From Piezodorus guildinii (taxonomy: Eukaryota; Arthropoda; Insecta; Hemiptera; Pentatomidae), in the NCBI GenBank assembly GCA_023052935.1, contig CM041292.1, forward strand, positions 77,075,669 through 77,139,668: DNA of 64,000 bases, given 5' to 3'. Under the pieces are notes generated by a model. The model did no database searches. It was not told the origin of the DNA and saw only the letters and a list, made by a program, of their open reading frames with translations. This document shows positions 21,297 to 32,967 of this stretch, one piece after another. Position 1 is the stretch's first letter. Every line of letters starts with the position of its first letter. The position numbers and the translations under genes are program-made.

Positions 21297-24200
21297 TCCT
21301 CGCGCGGATCTCATTACCGCGTATGGGGAGCGTCCCACGGGTGGCGGATGTGGGGATGGTCGGTGGAATTTCCTCGGAAGCTCCTCCCGGCTAAGTCCGA
21401 TGGACTCGCTGACCAACAATGAGAGCGGCCCTCCAGGCTTGCTGGAGGGTGTGACGTAGGTTCGAACGCCCTACTCACATATTTTAGTTCACAAAATACC
21501 ACAAACAGTCATGGATTCCTCTGAGGTAAAACGCCCATTATCCGGAAGCAAACTAGTCCCCCGTTCGGGTCTCCGGGTGGGGACTGCTTCAGAGGAATCT
21601 AGGCGCAAGATGAAAAGTAGAGATCTAACAATAGGGACGTGGAACGTTAGAAGTTTAAATACGGCAGGTGGCTTAAAGTCGGTCGCGAATGAAGTTAAGG
21701 GGTACCATTTAGATATCGTTGCATTACAAGAGGTTCGCTGGCCAGGGGAGGGTTCGTTAACAGAAGGAAAGTATACTATTTGGTACGGGGGGAGGTTAAT
21801 TATTGTTTAGGTACCGGGTTTCTGATTAGGAATAAATTTCTTTCCGCATTACGGGATGTACAGTTCTTTAGTGAAAGAATATCGGTTGCTATATTTCAGG
21901 GTCGTTGGTATAAAATCGCGTTTATAAACATTCACTCTCCCACCGAAGATAGTGATGATGAAGTAAAATGCGAATTTTATGATAAACTAGAATCGGTTTA
22001 CGATAAGTTACCGCGAAATTACATTAAAATTATACTAGGTGACGCAAACGCAAAGGTTGGAAGGGAAGAAGTATATCGTCCTACAATCGGTAAAGAATAT
22101 AGTAATGATAATGGGACCCGACAAATAAACTTTGCCATATCGAAAAACCTAATAATCAAAAGTACTACGTTTAAACATAAGGACATCATAAGTATACGTG
22201 ACATCGCCGATGGACATACTCGTAATCAATAGATCATATTATACAAACAGATGGCAAAGTAGCATAATTAACGTGAGATCGTATCGTGGTGCAGAATGCG
22301 GATCTGATCATGAATTAGTAATCGCGAAACTTCGACAAAAACTAAATACAAAAAAGAGAACACCGAACTATATTCATCCCGAGAATTTTGATGTTGTTAA
22401 ATTGAACAACCCCGAAATTAGAAAACAATTCGCGATAGAAGTAAAAAATAGGTTCGATGCTTTGGAATCTTCAGACGAGGAAAACGAAGATGTAAACAAA
22501 TTGTGGGAAGGGATCAGGGATAATATTAAAGAGGTCGGTAACTTATGTCTTGGGAAAATCGAAAATAAAAAGAACAAACCTTGGTTCGACAGGGATTGTC
22601 AAAATATGTGTGAAAAAAAGAAAAACCGCTAAACTGAATTCCTTAAATAATCCAAGCGATAATAATGTGGCTTACTTTCGGTTAGTAAAAAACGAAACTT
22701 CAAAATTCTTAAAAAATAAGAAAAGAGAGTATCTTAAAGGCAAAATAATAGAAATAGAAAAACACAGAAGCGAAAATAACGTAAGAGAGATGTACAAAGG
22801 TATAAACAAATCGCGTAAAAGATTTGAACCTGTATTGAATGGGGTTAAAGATGCGAATAACAACATAATTGCGGATCCGACTGAGATATTAAATACATTT
22901 AAACAACACTTTGACGGCATTCTAAATACGGAAAATAATAATCAATCTCCTCCCTCTGAATACCAGAGCGCTGAACCATGGGTAGACGCACCGAGTAAAG
23001 AGGAAGTTGAAATGGCGATAGGAAAATTAAAACGGTATAAAGCTGCAGGAAATGATAATATCACGAGTGAATTAATCAAAGCGTGTGGAGAAGCGGGCGT
23101 TTCCAAATTACATGTTTTAGTTAAAAAGATCTGGGAAAATGAAAAAATACCCGAAGAATGGAAAGAATCAATACTTGTTCCGATTCACAAAAAAGGACCA
23201 AGGACGGATTGTAACAACTATCGTGGGATCTCTCTTCTCCCAGTATGCTATAAAATATTCTCGTCAATACTAACTAGCCGAATCACGGAATACGCTGAGG
23301 AAATTATCGGAGACTACCAATGTGGTTTTAGGCGGAATCGCTCGACAATTGATCAAATATTTTCCTTACGTCAAATATTAGAGAAGAAACTGGAATACAA
23401 CGGTGTAGTCCATCAACTTTATATAGATTTTAAAAAGGCTTATGATTCCATAGACCGTCAGAAGCTATATAACATCATGATTGAACAGGGGATACCTAAA
23501 AAGTTAGTAAACCTAGTAGAGATGTGTTTGTCGGAAACATTTCATAAAGTTAGAATCGGTCATAATTACTCCGAGAGATTTGAGGTGCGATCGGGTTTGA
23601 AACAGGGTGACTCCCTTTCACCTGTTTTGTTTAATATAGCCTTAGAATATGTTATAGAAAAGGTGATGAGTACCGAGAAAGGCTTACATATGGGTGACAA
23701 GATTCCGGTTTTGGGGTATGCCGATGATTTGGTACTACTAGGTGAAGACACAGAAACTATACAACTAAATACAAGTGTGTTAATAAAAACCGGTAAACAA
23801 ATAGGTCTCGAATTAAATACCGATAAGACGAAATATATGATTAGTTGCAGAAATGGTGGCGATCTTGATGATATTAATATTTCAGGTCATACTTTTGAAC
23901 ACGTAGAGAAATTCAAGTATTTAGGTTCAATGATAACAAGAAAAAATGAAATCCAGGAAGAAATAAATTCCCGGTTAAAGGTGGGAAATGCGTGTTATTA
24001 TTCGGTTGCTAAATTGCTTGGCTCGCGGCTTCTGTCTAAAAACTTAAAGGTTAGAACTTATAAAACTATTATTCTTCCAACGGTTCTTTACGAATGCGAA
24101 ACGTGGCCGCTTACTTTGAAGGATGAACAACGGCTTAAGGTTTTCGAGAATAAGGTGCTGCGTAAAATATTTGGTCCGAAGAGAGATGAGGCCACTGGGG

Positions 24201-24528
24201 AGTTTAGAAGGTTGCACAACGCGGAATTGCGGAGTTTGTACCCTGTGAATATAATGGAGTTGATAGCATCGCGGAGACTCAAATGGGCGCGTAAAGTTGT
24301 TGGGCTTAGTGAGGAACGGATTCCGAGAAAGTTGGTATTCGCTGAACCGACTGGTAGGCGTCCGAAAGGTAGGCCGAAGCGTCGATGGGAGGATTGCATT
24401 AAGGCTGATCTCGGGGGCTTGGGCTTGACCGGTGAACATTGGACGAGTCTGTGCAGGCGAAGTTTGGTGGTATCGGCATCGAACCTTCGGGTTCGGTAAG
24501 CCTATTATTATTATTATTATTATTATTA
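21297..24528 (+). mobile_element. full-length RTE-clade LINE (3,232 bp)
   Basis: Bounded by an 11-bp target duplication, acagtgtacag, at 21286-21296 and 24529-24539. It has a GC-rich 5' UTR (21297-21510), one endonuclease/RT reading frame (21511-24499), almost no 3' UTR, and a (TTA)n tail (24503-24528). This compact layout, about 3.2 kb with a microsatellite tail rather than poly(A), is typical of RTE elements. Rejoining the flanks restores the Jockey 3' UTR (cttgttg-tacag-ttgtaaattt), so it landed in that element's 3' UTR. It is recent relative to its host but already carries frameshifts. Confidence 0.95.
21511..24499 (+). pseudogene. RTE endonuclease-reverse transcriptase, three frameshifts
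   Basis: A single ORF in the family, about 1,000 residues. Here it is spread over frame 1 (21511-about 21790), frame 3 (to about 22200), frame 1 (to about 22610) and frame 2 (to 24499). The apurinic-type endonuclease motifs are all present: GTWNVRSL (about 21634-21657), LQEVRW with the catalytic Glu at 21730-21732, HSPT near 21935, GDANAKVG with Asp at 22041-22043, and SDHE at 22303-22314. RT motifs are NNYRGISLLPVCYKIF, GFRRNRSTIDQ, IDFKKAYDSID with Asp at 23426-23428, RSGLKQGDSLSP and YADD at 23717-23728. The C-terminal domain (LPTVLYECETW...GRRPKGRPKRRWEDC) is the part shared with the two truncated copies. All catalytic residues look intact; only the frameshifts disable it. One shift lies in an A-run near 22612-22620. 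The ATG at 21511 is the first one in the upstream frame and is a reasonable start. Confidence 0.93.
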
Positions 24529-24599
24529 ACAGTGTACAGTTGTAAATTTCAATAAAATAATTTTTTAAAAAAGTATAGTTGTAAATACAAAATTTTAAA

Positions 24600-25849
24600 T
24601 AAGATTCACTACTATACATTATACACACTTTAAATAACAATTTCTCTCAACCGAAATCATTAAATTTTTAATTGCTACGGCACCTGGCCATTTAAACAGG
24701 AATAATATAGGATTATAAAAACAATTATTAAATATTAATGAGCCATCAATTATGAGGATAGAGGCAGAAGTAGGGCTAGAACAAGTGGCCCTCAGATGAT
24801 ACAATAGGACCTAATAAGAGAGGTGAAGAGACCGTTGGTGCCAGCCTGTCTGCCGGGTCCGTTTTTTGCCTCCCGGTCACCTAGCTCCCCCCCCTCTTCT
24901 CCTCCCCCCAAATGGGGACCCCCATCCTAGATCAGACCTTCCAGATAGGACTATTTACATTTTTATATTACAATAGCCGCTCCTAGGCCTCTCCATGCTC
25001 GCCCACCTCCTTTGACAAAAAACCGTTTAAACCGTCCTTTTGTTTTCATTATCCTCGTATAAAGAAATCTTCTTCCACCTAAGATGGTGTTGTTGTCAAC
25101 TTAGTGGCCGAAAGAAGAGTTCCGGCTGTGGCTGAGATGAAGATAACTTTGAATAAATTAGGATAGATGAGCGTATTCGATGACAAAAGCACCTTTTTCC
25201 TACTATACACAGCTATTTTGGTCCCTGTTTATACAATAGCATTTAACATGCCTACATCAAGATAAGGGATTATGTATTGATTAATTATGACATCGTGATT
25301 CCGTGTTACCTTCATATTGATATTTTTTATTGATTATATCGATTCTTAATTTATTATTTTGACAAATGAGGTTTTGCGTTTCAGGATACATAGAATCCAT
25401 ATATGGTACAAGAACAACCTTAGAAACTATTAGATTGTTTTTTTGTGGATTGATTAGTATTAAGAGAAAACATTGCAGTCATGATTCATTAATTATTCTC
25501 TGACACTACAATGTTACTGGATCGCTGTTTTTTAGTTATTGAATATAAATATGGCCACGCAGAAATAGCTCAAAAAACTAGTTTACCTGAAAAAGGTAGG
25601 GAAATTTTGATTTTCAGGTATGATTGTATGCACTGATCCTCTAAAAAAAAAAACCAAATTTAACACTAGCAGACCTTGACCGTTCTCTCTCATCTTAAAA
25701 CAAACCACTAACAAAAAGCACTTTCTTTTCAATTTTTCCACAAACCGCATTCACTGCGGTGCTCAAAAAAAGAACTAACTGTTTTTTGCTTAACATGTAT
25801 TAAGCAAATGGTCAATATATAAAAATCTGGTGCCTTTCATTTTTTTTGT
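24600..25849. other. spacer with GC-richer patch at 24830-25030, no gene recognised
   Basis: 24830-25030 (ctgtctgccgggtccg, ctagctccccccc, cctccccccaaatgg) stands out from the AT-rich flanks and is not repeated. No supported coding region. Confidence 0.4.
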
Positions 25850-26070
25850 CATTTCTCTTTTAGTTGCTTATTAAACTCGTTCAACTTATATATCTAACTT
25901 TTTTTTTACCAATGTTAACAAGATGGTATATGAATTTTTTTTCGAATCTACTGAATTGAAGGTACTTTGGAGGAAGAAAGTAGGTGTCAATCAGTAAGAA
26001 ACCTACATGATATTTAAGCGCATTAAATTTTACATCGGTTTAGCGATTTTAACGTTTTTGATTAAACTCG
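25850..26070 (-). mobile_element. family X, internal fragment
   Basis: Minus-oriented internal X sequence: 'cttttagttgcttattaaac', 'ttaccaatgttaacaagatgg', 'aaggtactttggaggaag', 'aaacctacatgatattt', 'attaaattttacatcg'. It ends in the hairpin at 26045-26098. Confidence 0.65.
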
Positions 26071-26098
26071 CTATAGTTTAATCAAAAATGTTAAAATC
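26045..26098. repeat. 23-bp inverted repeat with 8-bp loop
   Basis: gattttaacgtttttgatta (26045 onward, arm to 26067) pairs with 26076-26098 with one mismatch (a G in the left arm where the complement expects A). It lies where X normally reads 'aacgattttgattaaactcg', so it is a local inverted duplication of X sequence. Confidence 0.9.
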
Positions 26099-26259
26099 AA
26101 TTAAGGAACTAGTAAATACACTTAAATTTACGAATTTTTAAGGTAATTTAAACCGAAAGATTATTTAGTTTGGTTGGAAATTATGATTCAGATTAAATAA
26201 TATAGCAATTAATTATCAGTAACAATGGTATGCCCTATTTATTGCTTCACTTTACCTTT

Positions 26260-26935
26260 TACAACTTTGTTTATAAGATAACATTTTTTCAAAAATCTTT
26301 AGCTTTTCAACGGTATATTATACATCTATGCTGCTGTTCTTAAATACAAATAACGCAAAATACATTAACAATTATTTTTGCTCTTTTCTCCTAAAGTTGG
26401 TTATCCGATTCGTTCAACATTAATATTTAGCCGCTTTTATCAATCCTGATAAGATGGTATGGGTAATTATTTTGAATTTATAAAACTAAAGGTACTTTAG
26501 AGCAAGATAATTTAAAATATCAAATTTTAAGTCTTGCCAGAATATTTGAATCAGAATGGATCCTACATGATATTACAGCCCATTAAATTTTACATCGATA
26601 TAGCAAGTTTAATGAAAATCTTTTGAGCCTTTTTTGAGAAAATCAAAGGAAAGATGCAAAATTCATAATATAAAGTGGCTCCTCTGGTTCGCCGATTTTG
26701 ATGTAAAAGTTGCTGTAACATCTCGGGCGTATAGTTGTCTAAAATATGAAATTTCAGTTCCGTACGACGTATCGTTTTCGTGCTATACATACCATACACA
26801 GTATGCACTTAGTATATATTTTTTTTCGGAACTTGGTTATTTGGACTCAAGGGATCTTAACACGTGTATTTCCGTTGAAAACTAGACTTCGAAAATGTTA
26901 ACGATCGCAATACTTTCTTGTCTAGGATTAATTCT
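26260..26935 (-). mobile_element. family X, partial copy
   Basis: Minus orientation, covering most of X apart from its ends: 'tctttagcttttcaacggta', 'aaaggtactttagagcaag', 'cctacatgatattacagccc', 'gtaacatctcgggcgtatag', 'ggaacttggttatttggactc'. It comes next to the fragment at 25850-26070, so two X copies decayed side by side. Confidence 0.75.
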
Positions 26936-26972
26936 ATCAATCCTTTATGCAAATAACATTATGTGCATTAGA

Positions 26973-27012
26973 GGTACTCACTACGTTTGCTATAGCAAAC
27001 GTAGTGAGTACC
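26973..27012. repeat. 40-bp perfect palindrome
   Basis: ggtactcactacgtttgcta (26973-26992) is followed immediately by its exact reverse complement (26993-27012), with no spacer. It is not part of the X copy that ends about 40 bp before it. Confidence 0.98.
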
Positions 27013-27826
27013 CCTATTATATGAATGAGGGTATATTACTATTAGCTAAATGTTTGCAGAAACTAAATTGAATTGGGCCACAAGAGATAGTTCGAGTTCA
27101 GATTTAGCATCACAACCACTTTAAAGTTAATAGATCTCAGCGATAAACAGTTATCCCGGTGGTCAAGAAATCAATGTTGGCACTGTGAATTTTTCTGGTA
27201 AAGTGGAAAATCGGGAATATTCAAATTAAGGTTAAAAATATAAAAAGAAAAGTGGCTTTTTCATCGATCAATAAAATTTAAATTAAGATAAATTCACCAT
27301 GCTACAAAGACTAATATAAGAAAAAAATGTGAAATCATTCCCGCTATAAGATTTTATTATTTTTTGTATTTCTTTATAGCGGCCTCAAAGCCGACAGGAT
27401 TTCCATACAATATGGTAAGACATATATTGAGCAGCAACAGGTCCCGGAATGGTAGCGGTCACAAATCACCAATATTGGCCCCTCCATTATTTCGGGAGCG
27501 ATAAATCTCCTGAGGACTTATTATGTAAATGTATTGGTGCAAGCCTCTCGCTTGGCTACTGATTCTCTACGAATAGTATTAATCATAACAACTGACTAAG
27601 TTTGGAATACAAATTTATATGTGCGCTCTATAGAATAAGGAATGGTATGCGGAAGAAATAGGTATCCAGAAGGCCTTATAAAACAATAATTCTTTAAAGA
27701 TTATGGGAGTCATACGAACTTTCTTTTATTCCACATAAGGTTTAGTATTTTTCTCCCACAATGAGTCAGTCAATGAACAGCAGATAACTTAAATTATCAA
27801 CAGTCGACAACCAATCAAAGAATATA

Positions 27827-27834
27827 TATATATT

Positions 27835-27898
<64 letters not shown>
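27827..27898. repeat. (TA)n microsatellite
   Basis: Nearly pure TA run with a short interruption around 27832-27840. Confidence 0.95.
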
Positions 27899-27902
<4 letters not shown>

Positions 27903-27934
27903 TTGAGAATATATATATTGCGATTCTCAACGGC

Positions 27935-28075
27935 TAGGGAGGAAAATCAAATTTTGAGTTTTTTACTGTTACCCTTCTTTTTCACCAGAAAAACTCAAAT
28001 ATGTCTACTTGATCTGTCCGCACAGAAAAATAAGTTGTACCACCTGAAAAAATTTCAAAGCAGGTTACGAAGTCG
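27935..28075 (+). repeat. family V repeat, copy 1
   Basis: Blocks 'ggaaaatcaaat', 'accagaaaaactcaaatatg', 'cttgatctgtccgcacagaa' and 'aaataagttgtacca' match 43210-43345 in the same order and orientation. Short and unclassified. Confidence 0.5.
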
Positions 28076-28509
28076 AAAACTCAAAATGGTAAGTAAGTGT
28101 CACAAAACACAAATAATTTCATTATTTCTAGGAATATTCGGTCATTTCAAGTAGCTATTACTCTTCTATCGTTCGGTTTTAGATTTTCCGGATCTCAAAA
28201 AAACTTCTTCGGCTAATTAGCTTTGAAATGGCGCAAAATAATATATGCCTCCGATCAAGGATGGAAGAGCGCAAGAATTAAGAAAAAATAAAATTTGTGC
28301 TAAAAATGTCTAGTTATATTGTGGGAGCAGATACTGAACCTATGTTATGGGTATTTATATAAACATTTGGGGGTGTCAATATTGTAATAACTTGTAGGCT
28401 AGATGTTCTGAAATGTTAAATGCAAATCATAGTTGGAAATATATTCCAAGGTATTACTTAGATTTGATGTTAAAAAACATATAAACGAGTTCAATTGGTG
28501 CTATCTTTG

Positions 28510-28622
28510 GTCTCTATCCTTATTAAACTTGGATAGGCAAAAATTATGACCCCCCATTGTAGCATCGTCCGATTAACCACAGCAGCTTTATGTGACGTTA
28601 AATGAATAACTAAAAAACAAAC
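28510..28622 (+). mobile_element. SINE-1, 3' fragment
   Basis: Last about 110 bp of SINE-1: 'ctatccttattaaacttgga', 'gtagcatcgtccgattaacc', 'gtgacgttaaatgaataac', ending 'aaaaaacaaac'. 5'-truncated. Confidence 0.8.
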
Positions 28623-30007
28623 TTTATCAACAAGTATTGTAGAATATGATTATATTAAAACAATTTCTGATTATCAGAAACAACCTTATGACTTCCATTC
28701 AGACATTCTTAAAAACATGAAAAATATTGCAGACTTCCATAGAGGTATGGATAACACGAAATCAGAGTTGTTATTTTAAACATTGTCATTTTGTACTTTC
28801 TTTCGGCTTGTTATTTTAAATACTCAATAATAATAATAATATATAAAATAATAATTTAACGATTAATTAAGTTCTCCATGTGGTACTGGGATATGTTTTT
28901 GTGCCATTGCATAGTTACACTTCCTATACACTTACCATTTCTATATTCGTTTGAAAAATAGGAAGCGACATGTTTTTAATATTTGAAATTGTCATCTGAT
29001 GTGGAGGTTAGGATTAACCTATCAATGAATACTATGTAACGAACCACAACGGGATGGGGGGAATAATGGACTTAGCTGAAATTTCCTAAGGTCTTTCCTC
29101 GGGCCGGCTGAAAGGGTCAACCCCAGGTAATTCTTTGTGAAAATAGATTTGATCAGAGAGCGATATAGGTAACGGCAGAACAGCTAACATGGAAGGAAGA
29201 ATTGAAAGGAAGAAATAATTTGAGATAGGAAGAGACTGAATGGTATTACTATGGAGAGATAGGGGCCGGCCAGGTAGTCGAGCATTGTGGCCTTCTCTGC
29301 TTTTGTCAGCCCGCTTTGGGATTAGTTTTCCTTCCTAGATTAGAAATCAATTCACCATTGGGTAACCTTCTGTAAATAGTTTGAACTGTTTCTTCTAATA
29401 TTATACCGAGCGGAAAATTGGATCTAACCTATCCTCTTGCAATGCTATTATTTTAAAACATTTCTATTGAAGTGCAACCATTTCCACATTTTCCAGAAGA
29501 GGATGTCAAGAAAGAAAAAAAAAAACAATGGATATACTCACACATAATCACGTTATCCAATGTTTATAACATTATATGCATGATGTTTATTTTGAAATCT
29601 TAAAAAAATATTTTATACAGCTAAAAAATTTTGTTTTCTCTATTTTTTCTACCACTTCCAATTCTATTTTTCTCAATTTGATAGTACTTTAGAAATATAT
29701 ATGTAAAATCTATATAATTATTACGATGATGATTTAATTTTCGTATTTTATACATACAGATGATAAATGATCTAATATGTAATTTATATTTACTTATCAT
29801 TGTCTATAATATTTCTTCCTTTGGCATGTGGTAATTATTGTCTTTACTTGACTTTAATAAATGTTTTAAATTTAAGAATTAAAGTTATTTAATCTAATTT
29901 AATTTAAAATTGAAAATGAATATAGTTAAATTCATTTTTATTACAATGAATTTTACTGTTGAAAGTTTTTACTCATTGCTTTATCAATTTGCGATTATTT
30001 ATTAATT
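28623..30007. other. spacer; GC-moderate stretch 28990-29350; no gene recognised
   Basis: 28990-29350 contains purine-rich and GGCCGG-type patches and is not repeated. The rest is AT-rich. No supported coding region. Confidence 0.4.
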
Positions 30008-30127
30008 TTTATGATTTGTTTCATGACGTCACATCTATGCGACGATGGTACAATGGAAGTCCTAAATTTTTTCTGTCTAGGTTTAGCTAATTAATAACTA
30101 TCTGACGTCGCATAGGCTCGGTACCAC
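30008..30127 (-). mobile_element. SINE-1 fragment
   Basis: Minus-strand: 'catgacgtcaca', 'gcgacgatggtacaatggaag', 'tcctaaattttttctgtctagg', 'tatctgacgtcgcataggctc', 'ggtaccac'. The head is missing and the copy is internally deleted. Confidence 0.7.
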
Positions 30128-30139
30128 AATTTTACTTGC

Positions 30140-30333
30140 GTTCACAACCTGTGAAAAAAAAAGTCGCTCTCATGAACTGTATTTTGCACCTTTTTTTTGT
30201 AATAGATGCTCCAAACTTGCCTCTTTTTAAATCAACGCCTCTCATCACATTGAGAGAAGAGTAAGTTGAAAATCCATGAGAGCGATGTCTTGTGTGAGTT
30301 CACAAAAGTAGCAGAAGAGGGGAAAGGCATATT
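30140..30333 (-). repeat. family W repeat, abutting an X copy
   Basis: On the minus strand it reads 'atgcctttcccctcttctgc', 'tttgtgaactcaca', 'atcgctctcatgg', 'gttcatgagagcgac', matching 49732-49925 block by block. CGCTCTCATG and CATGAGAGCG occur as an inverted pair about 110 bp apart within the unit. It directly adjoins the 5' end of X at 30334. Confidence 0.6.
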
Positions 30334-31150
30334 TTTACTTTCACTTACTATATATAGTAAGGGAAAGTATTGCGATCGTGAAAATTTTCGAATTCCAGTT
30401 TTCAGTGGAAATACACGTTTTAGGGTCCCCTGAGTCCAAATAACCAAGTCCCGCAAAAAAATATGTGTGCGTGTGTGTCTGTGTGTGGTCACTCCCGGAG
30501 GGAAACGGGAAGTCCTATGAAACTGAAATTTCATATTTAAGACAAATTTACGCACGTGACGTTACAAAACCATTTTCATCAAAATGAGCTTACCGTACTA
30601 TGCATTATGAAACGTTTTTCGATTTTTTCAAAAACGGTTTCAACGATATTTATTAAACTCGCTATATCGATGTAAAATTTAATGGGCTTTAATATCATGT
30701 AGGTTTTATTCTGATAAAAATAGTCTGACAGGGTTTAAATGATGATATTTTAAATTTAGTTCCTCTAAAGCACCTTTAATTTTGTAAATTCTATAAAAAT
30801 AACTATATTATCGTGTAACCATTGATAATCAACAGTTTTTAATGCAACTTTTCGTTTTTGAACATAAGAACAGTAATATATCGTTGGAAAGATAAAGATT
30901 TAAAAAAACAATATTATCTAGTACACAAGCTTTGCACGTTAATAGGGAGTGATGAAAGGCCGATAAAACTAACTGATTATTTTAGATAATAATATAATAG
31001 ATTTTTTAATGAAACACATGTTTCTATTGAAACTCCATTTAATTAATTCTTTAATGGTTTCACTCATATTTATCTCTTTCTGTATTTGAAAATTCTTTAA
31101 TCGTTTCTAGAAAGGTAAGTGAAAGTAGTGTGTTGCCCGCACTAGATTTT
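30334..31150 (+). mobile_element. family X, complete uninterrupted copy (C)
   Basis: A good reference copy of about 815 bp. It starts tttttactttcacttac and ends aaggtaagtgaaagtagtgt, gcccgcactaga. Internal landmarks in order: 'gggaaagtattgcgatcgtg', (GT)n at 30465-30487, 'gaaactgaaatttcatattt', 'ttaaactcgctatatcgatg', 'gtctgacagggtttaaatg', 'taccgttggaaag' equivalents, 'aaaacacatgtttctattg'. Twelve-base complementary ends (actttcacttac / gtaagtgaaagt) suggest a DNA-type, MITE-like element. No TIR beyond these and no clear target duplication is seen. Confidence 0.8.
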
Positions 31151-31177
31151 TTAAAAATAAATATTTATAATAAAAGT

Positions 31178-31505
31178 TTTTTATTTATTGATATTTACAA
31201 CTGTATTAGTTAATACATCAAGTAAATTAGCTGTCAGATAAAACACATGAAGATAAAATGCCCATTGGCAGCATTCCTCTAGGTAATCTAAACTAGAAGG
31301 TATCGAGGCCATCTGCTTTTCAGACGCCCCTGAGGATAGTCAGGAATGGAAGAAGAAGTAAGGATTGAAACTAGTGGGTTAGAGTAGAAGTGGAGTTTGC
31401 CATGAAAGGATTGATACCTGGTTCGGGCCAAATCAGCAACATATGGGATATTAAGGTCTTTATGGATGTTTGTTCATGACAAAGTAAGGAATAAACGGAT
31501 GCAAT
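31178..31505 (-). mobile_element. Jockey-like LINE, 3' end
   Basis: Minus strand. It starts with the poly(A)-derived tttttta tract and 'gatatttacaactgtatta', then the coding 3' end corresponding to 56365-56660 ('cttttcagacgcccctgagg', 'gatacctggttcgggccaaa', 'ctttatggatgtttgttc'). 5'-truncated near 31505. Confidence 0.8.
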
Positions 31506-32967
31506 TTAGGAATAAAAAGAAGCAATAAAAGCAATTTAGTTTCCGTTTAAAGATAAGCTAAATTACATGGTATTTTACTAATAAACCTTCAGGAAAGAAT
31601 GGCCTAAATAATGGTGAAAACCGTATCAAAATCCGTCTTGTGGTATAGAATGAGTTAGCGGATACCAAAATTGTGTTATAATTTTAAATATATAGATAGG
31701 GTGTTCATATATTTACGGGGTTACAACTATATAATAACATGCAAGGTGGAATGAGAAAGGTGGATTGCACAATAAATAGTTTACACTATTTTTTGTAAAA
31801 GTTTATCCCCTCGAATCATCTTATTGCTCATTAATACAAAGTTCGCCTGTTAAAATATTAAAATTAATATATGTATTGATATTAATAGGTATTCAGTGAA
31901 TGTTGGAATGCTGAAAGGAGAGTAGAGAGCAGTGAGCTTTCCAATCACCTCTCGAAGAGGAAAGGAAGCAGGACTCCTAATGTAAGTATCGAGTGCTACT
32001 TTCTCAGTTTTCCCATTAATATGGATAGTCAAAAGAGCCTGAGTGACGGTATATGGAATACATAATTCAAAGTCAATTTGAATAATGAATCTCTGAAAAT
32101 TCGGACGGCACATAATCCTATTAATGATATATTTTACCTTTGAAATTGAGTTTCTAATCTCCGGAATGAGGAGGAAGACAGGCTAGATAGGAAAAACACA
32201 CTGGTTCATTCCGCACCTCCTGATTGCCAGGGAATGTAATGAGTTGCCTCTACAGCGGCTTCTCTTCAAAGGACTCGTGACTCCAGGATTACTTCCAAAC
32301 AGAAGCCATCATCGGGATCTGCATTCCTCCTCTACTACACCACTCACCTCTCCTTGTTTTAATTTGTCAATTAAATAATTATAACTTAGGCTTATAGTAG
32401 TTGTGATTCCAGTGCTTCAATATTCCCCATTCACCTGTTTCACTATATGTTTTCAGTTTTTTGTTATTTCAAAAATAAATAAATTAATTTGTACCTCTTG
32501 AACCTATGAAGAATTTCATGCCAGTTTTAGGCCAACGGCCGTACAAGGAGTCACGAAATTCTCGTTTAATTTTTTAATAGGATCAAGAGAGCTAGAGAGC
32601 TTTTTAACTTTATTGAACAAGCGATGCTGCCGAATATAATTGGGTTGCTATTCACACAGCTTACTTTATTTCTTTGATGGATAATTTTAATATAAAAATC
32701 TTAACATGCAATACACACAAAAAAATAGAATTATATTTTTTTATTTTAATTTCTTTTTCTTTTAGCATTTTTGTTTCTTAAATTATTTTTCTAATGTTAT
32801 TCTTTTTTTTTTCCTTTTCTTGCTCGTCTCTCATATTAATTCAAATATATATTTTTCATCCTATAACAACTATATGAAACTCCGCTTCAATATCAAATCT
32901 CTAGCATATACAATAAAAATAATAAAATAAGATAAAATAATAATAACACATTTTGATCTTGAGAACA
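31506..32967. other. spacer, GC-moderate at 32160-32360, no gene recognised
   Basis: 32160-32360 (ctacagcggcttctcttc, ccatcatcgggatctgc) is less AT-rich than its surroundings and unique in the window. No supported coding region. Confidence 0.4.

Larger units (their letters stand above)
19755..24580 (+). mobile_element. Jockey-like LINE, 5'-truncated, split by two RTE insertions
   Basis: Host copy of the nest. Its pieces are 19755-20329, 20806-21296 and 24540-24580, about 1.1 kb in all. The last piece carries the 3' end 'ttgtaaatttcaataaaata' and an A-rich tail, identical in layout to the copy ending at 50807. Reading across the insertions restores the order seen in the uninterrupted minus-strand copy at 56365-57062 (RQETARRF..., then LLDKRS.LPL, then TIIRPI.TYG). 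The 5' boundary is blurred by decay. Confidence 0.8.
27013..28509. other. spacer with (TA)n tract and a family V repeat, no gene recognised
   Basis: Apart from the (TA)n at 27827-27898 and the V repeat at 27935-28075, I see nothing that can be supported here. Confidence 0.45.

Noticed and set aside
24044..24640. 198-codon and 103-codon minus-strand frames
   Set aside because: They are antisense to the RTE C-terminal coding region; the same shadow appears at the other two RTE copies.
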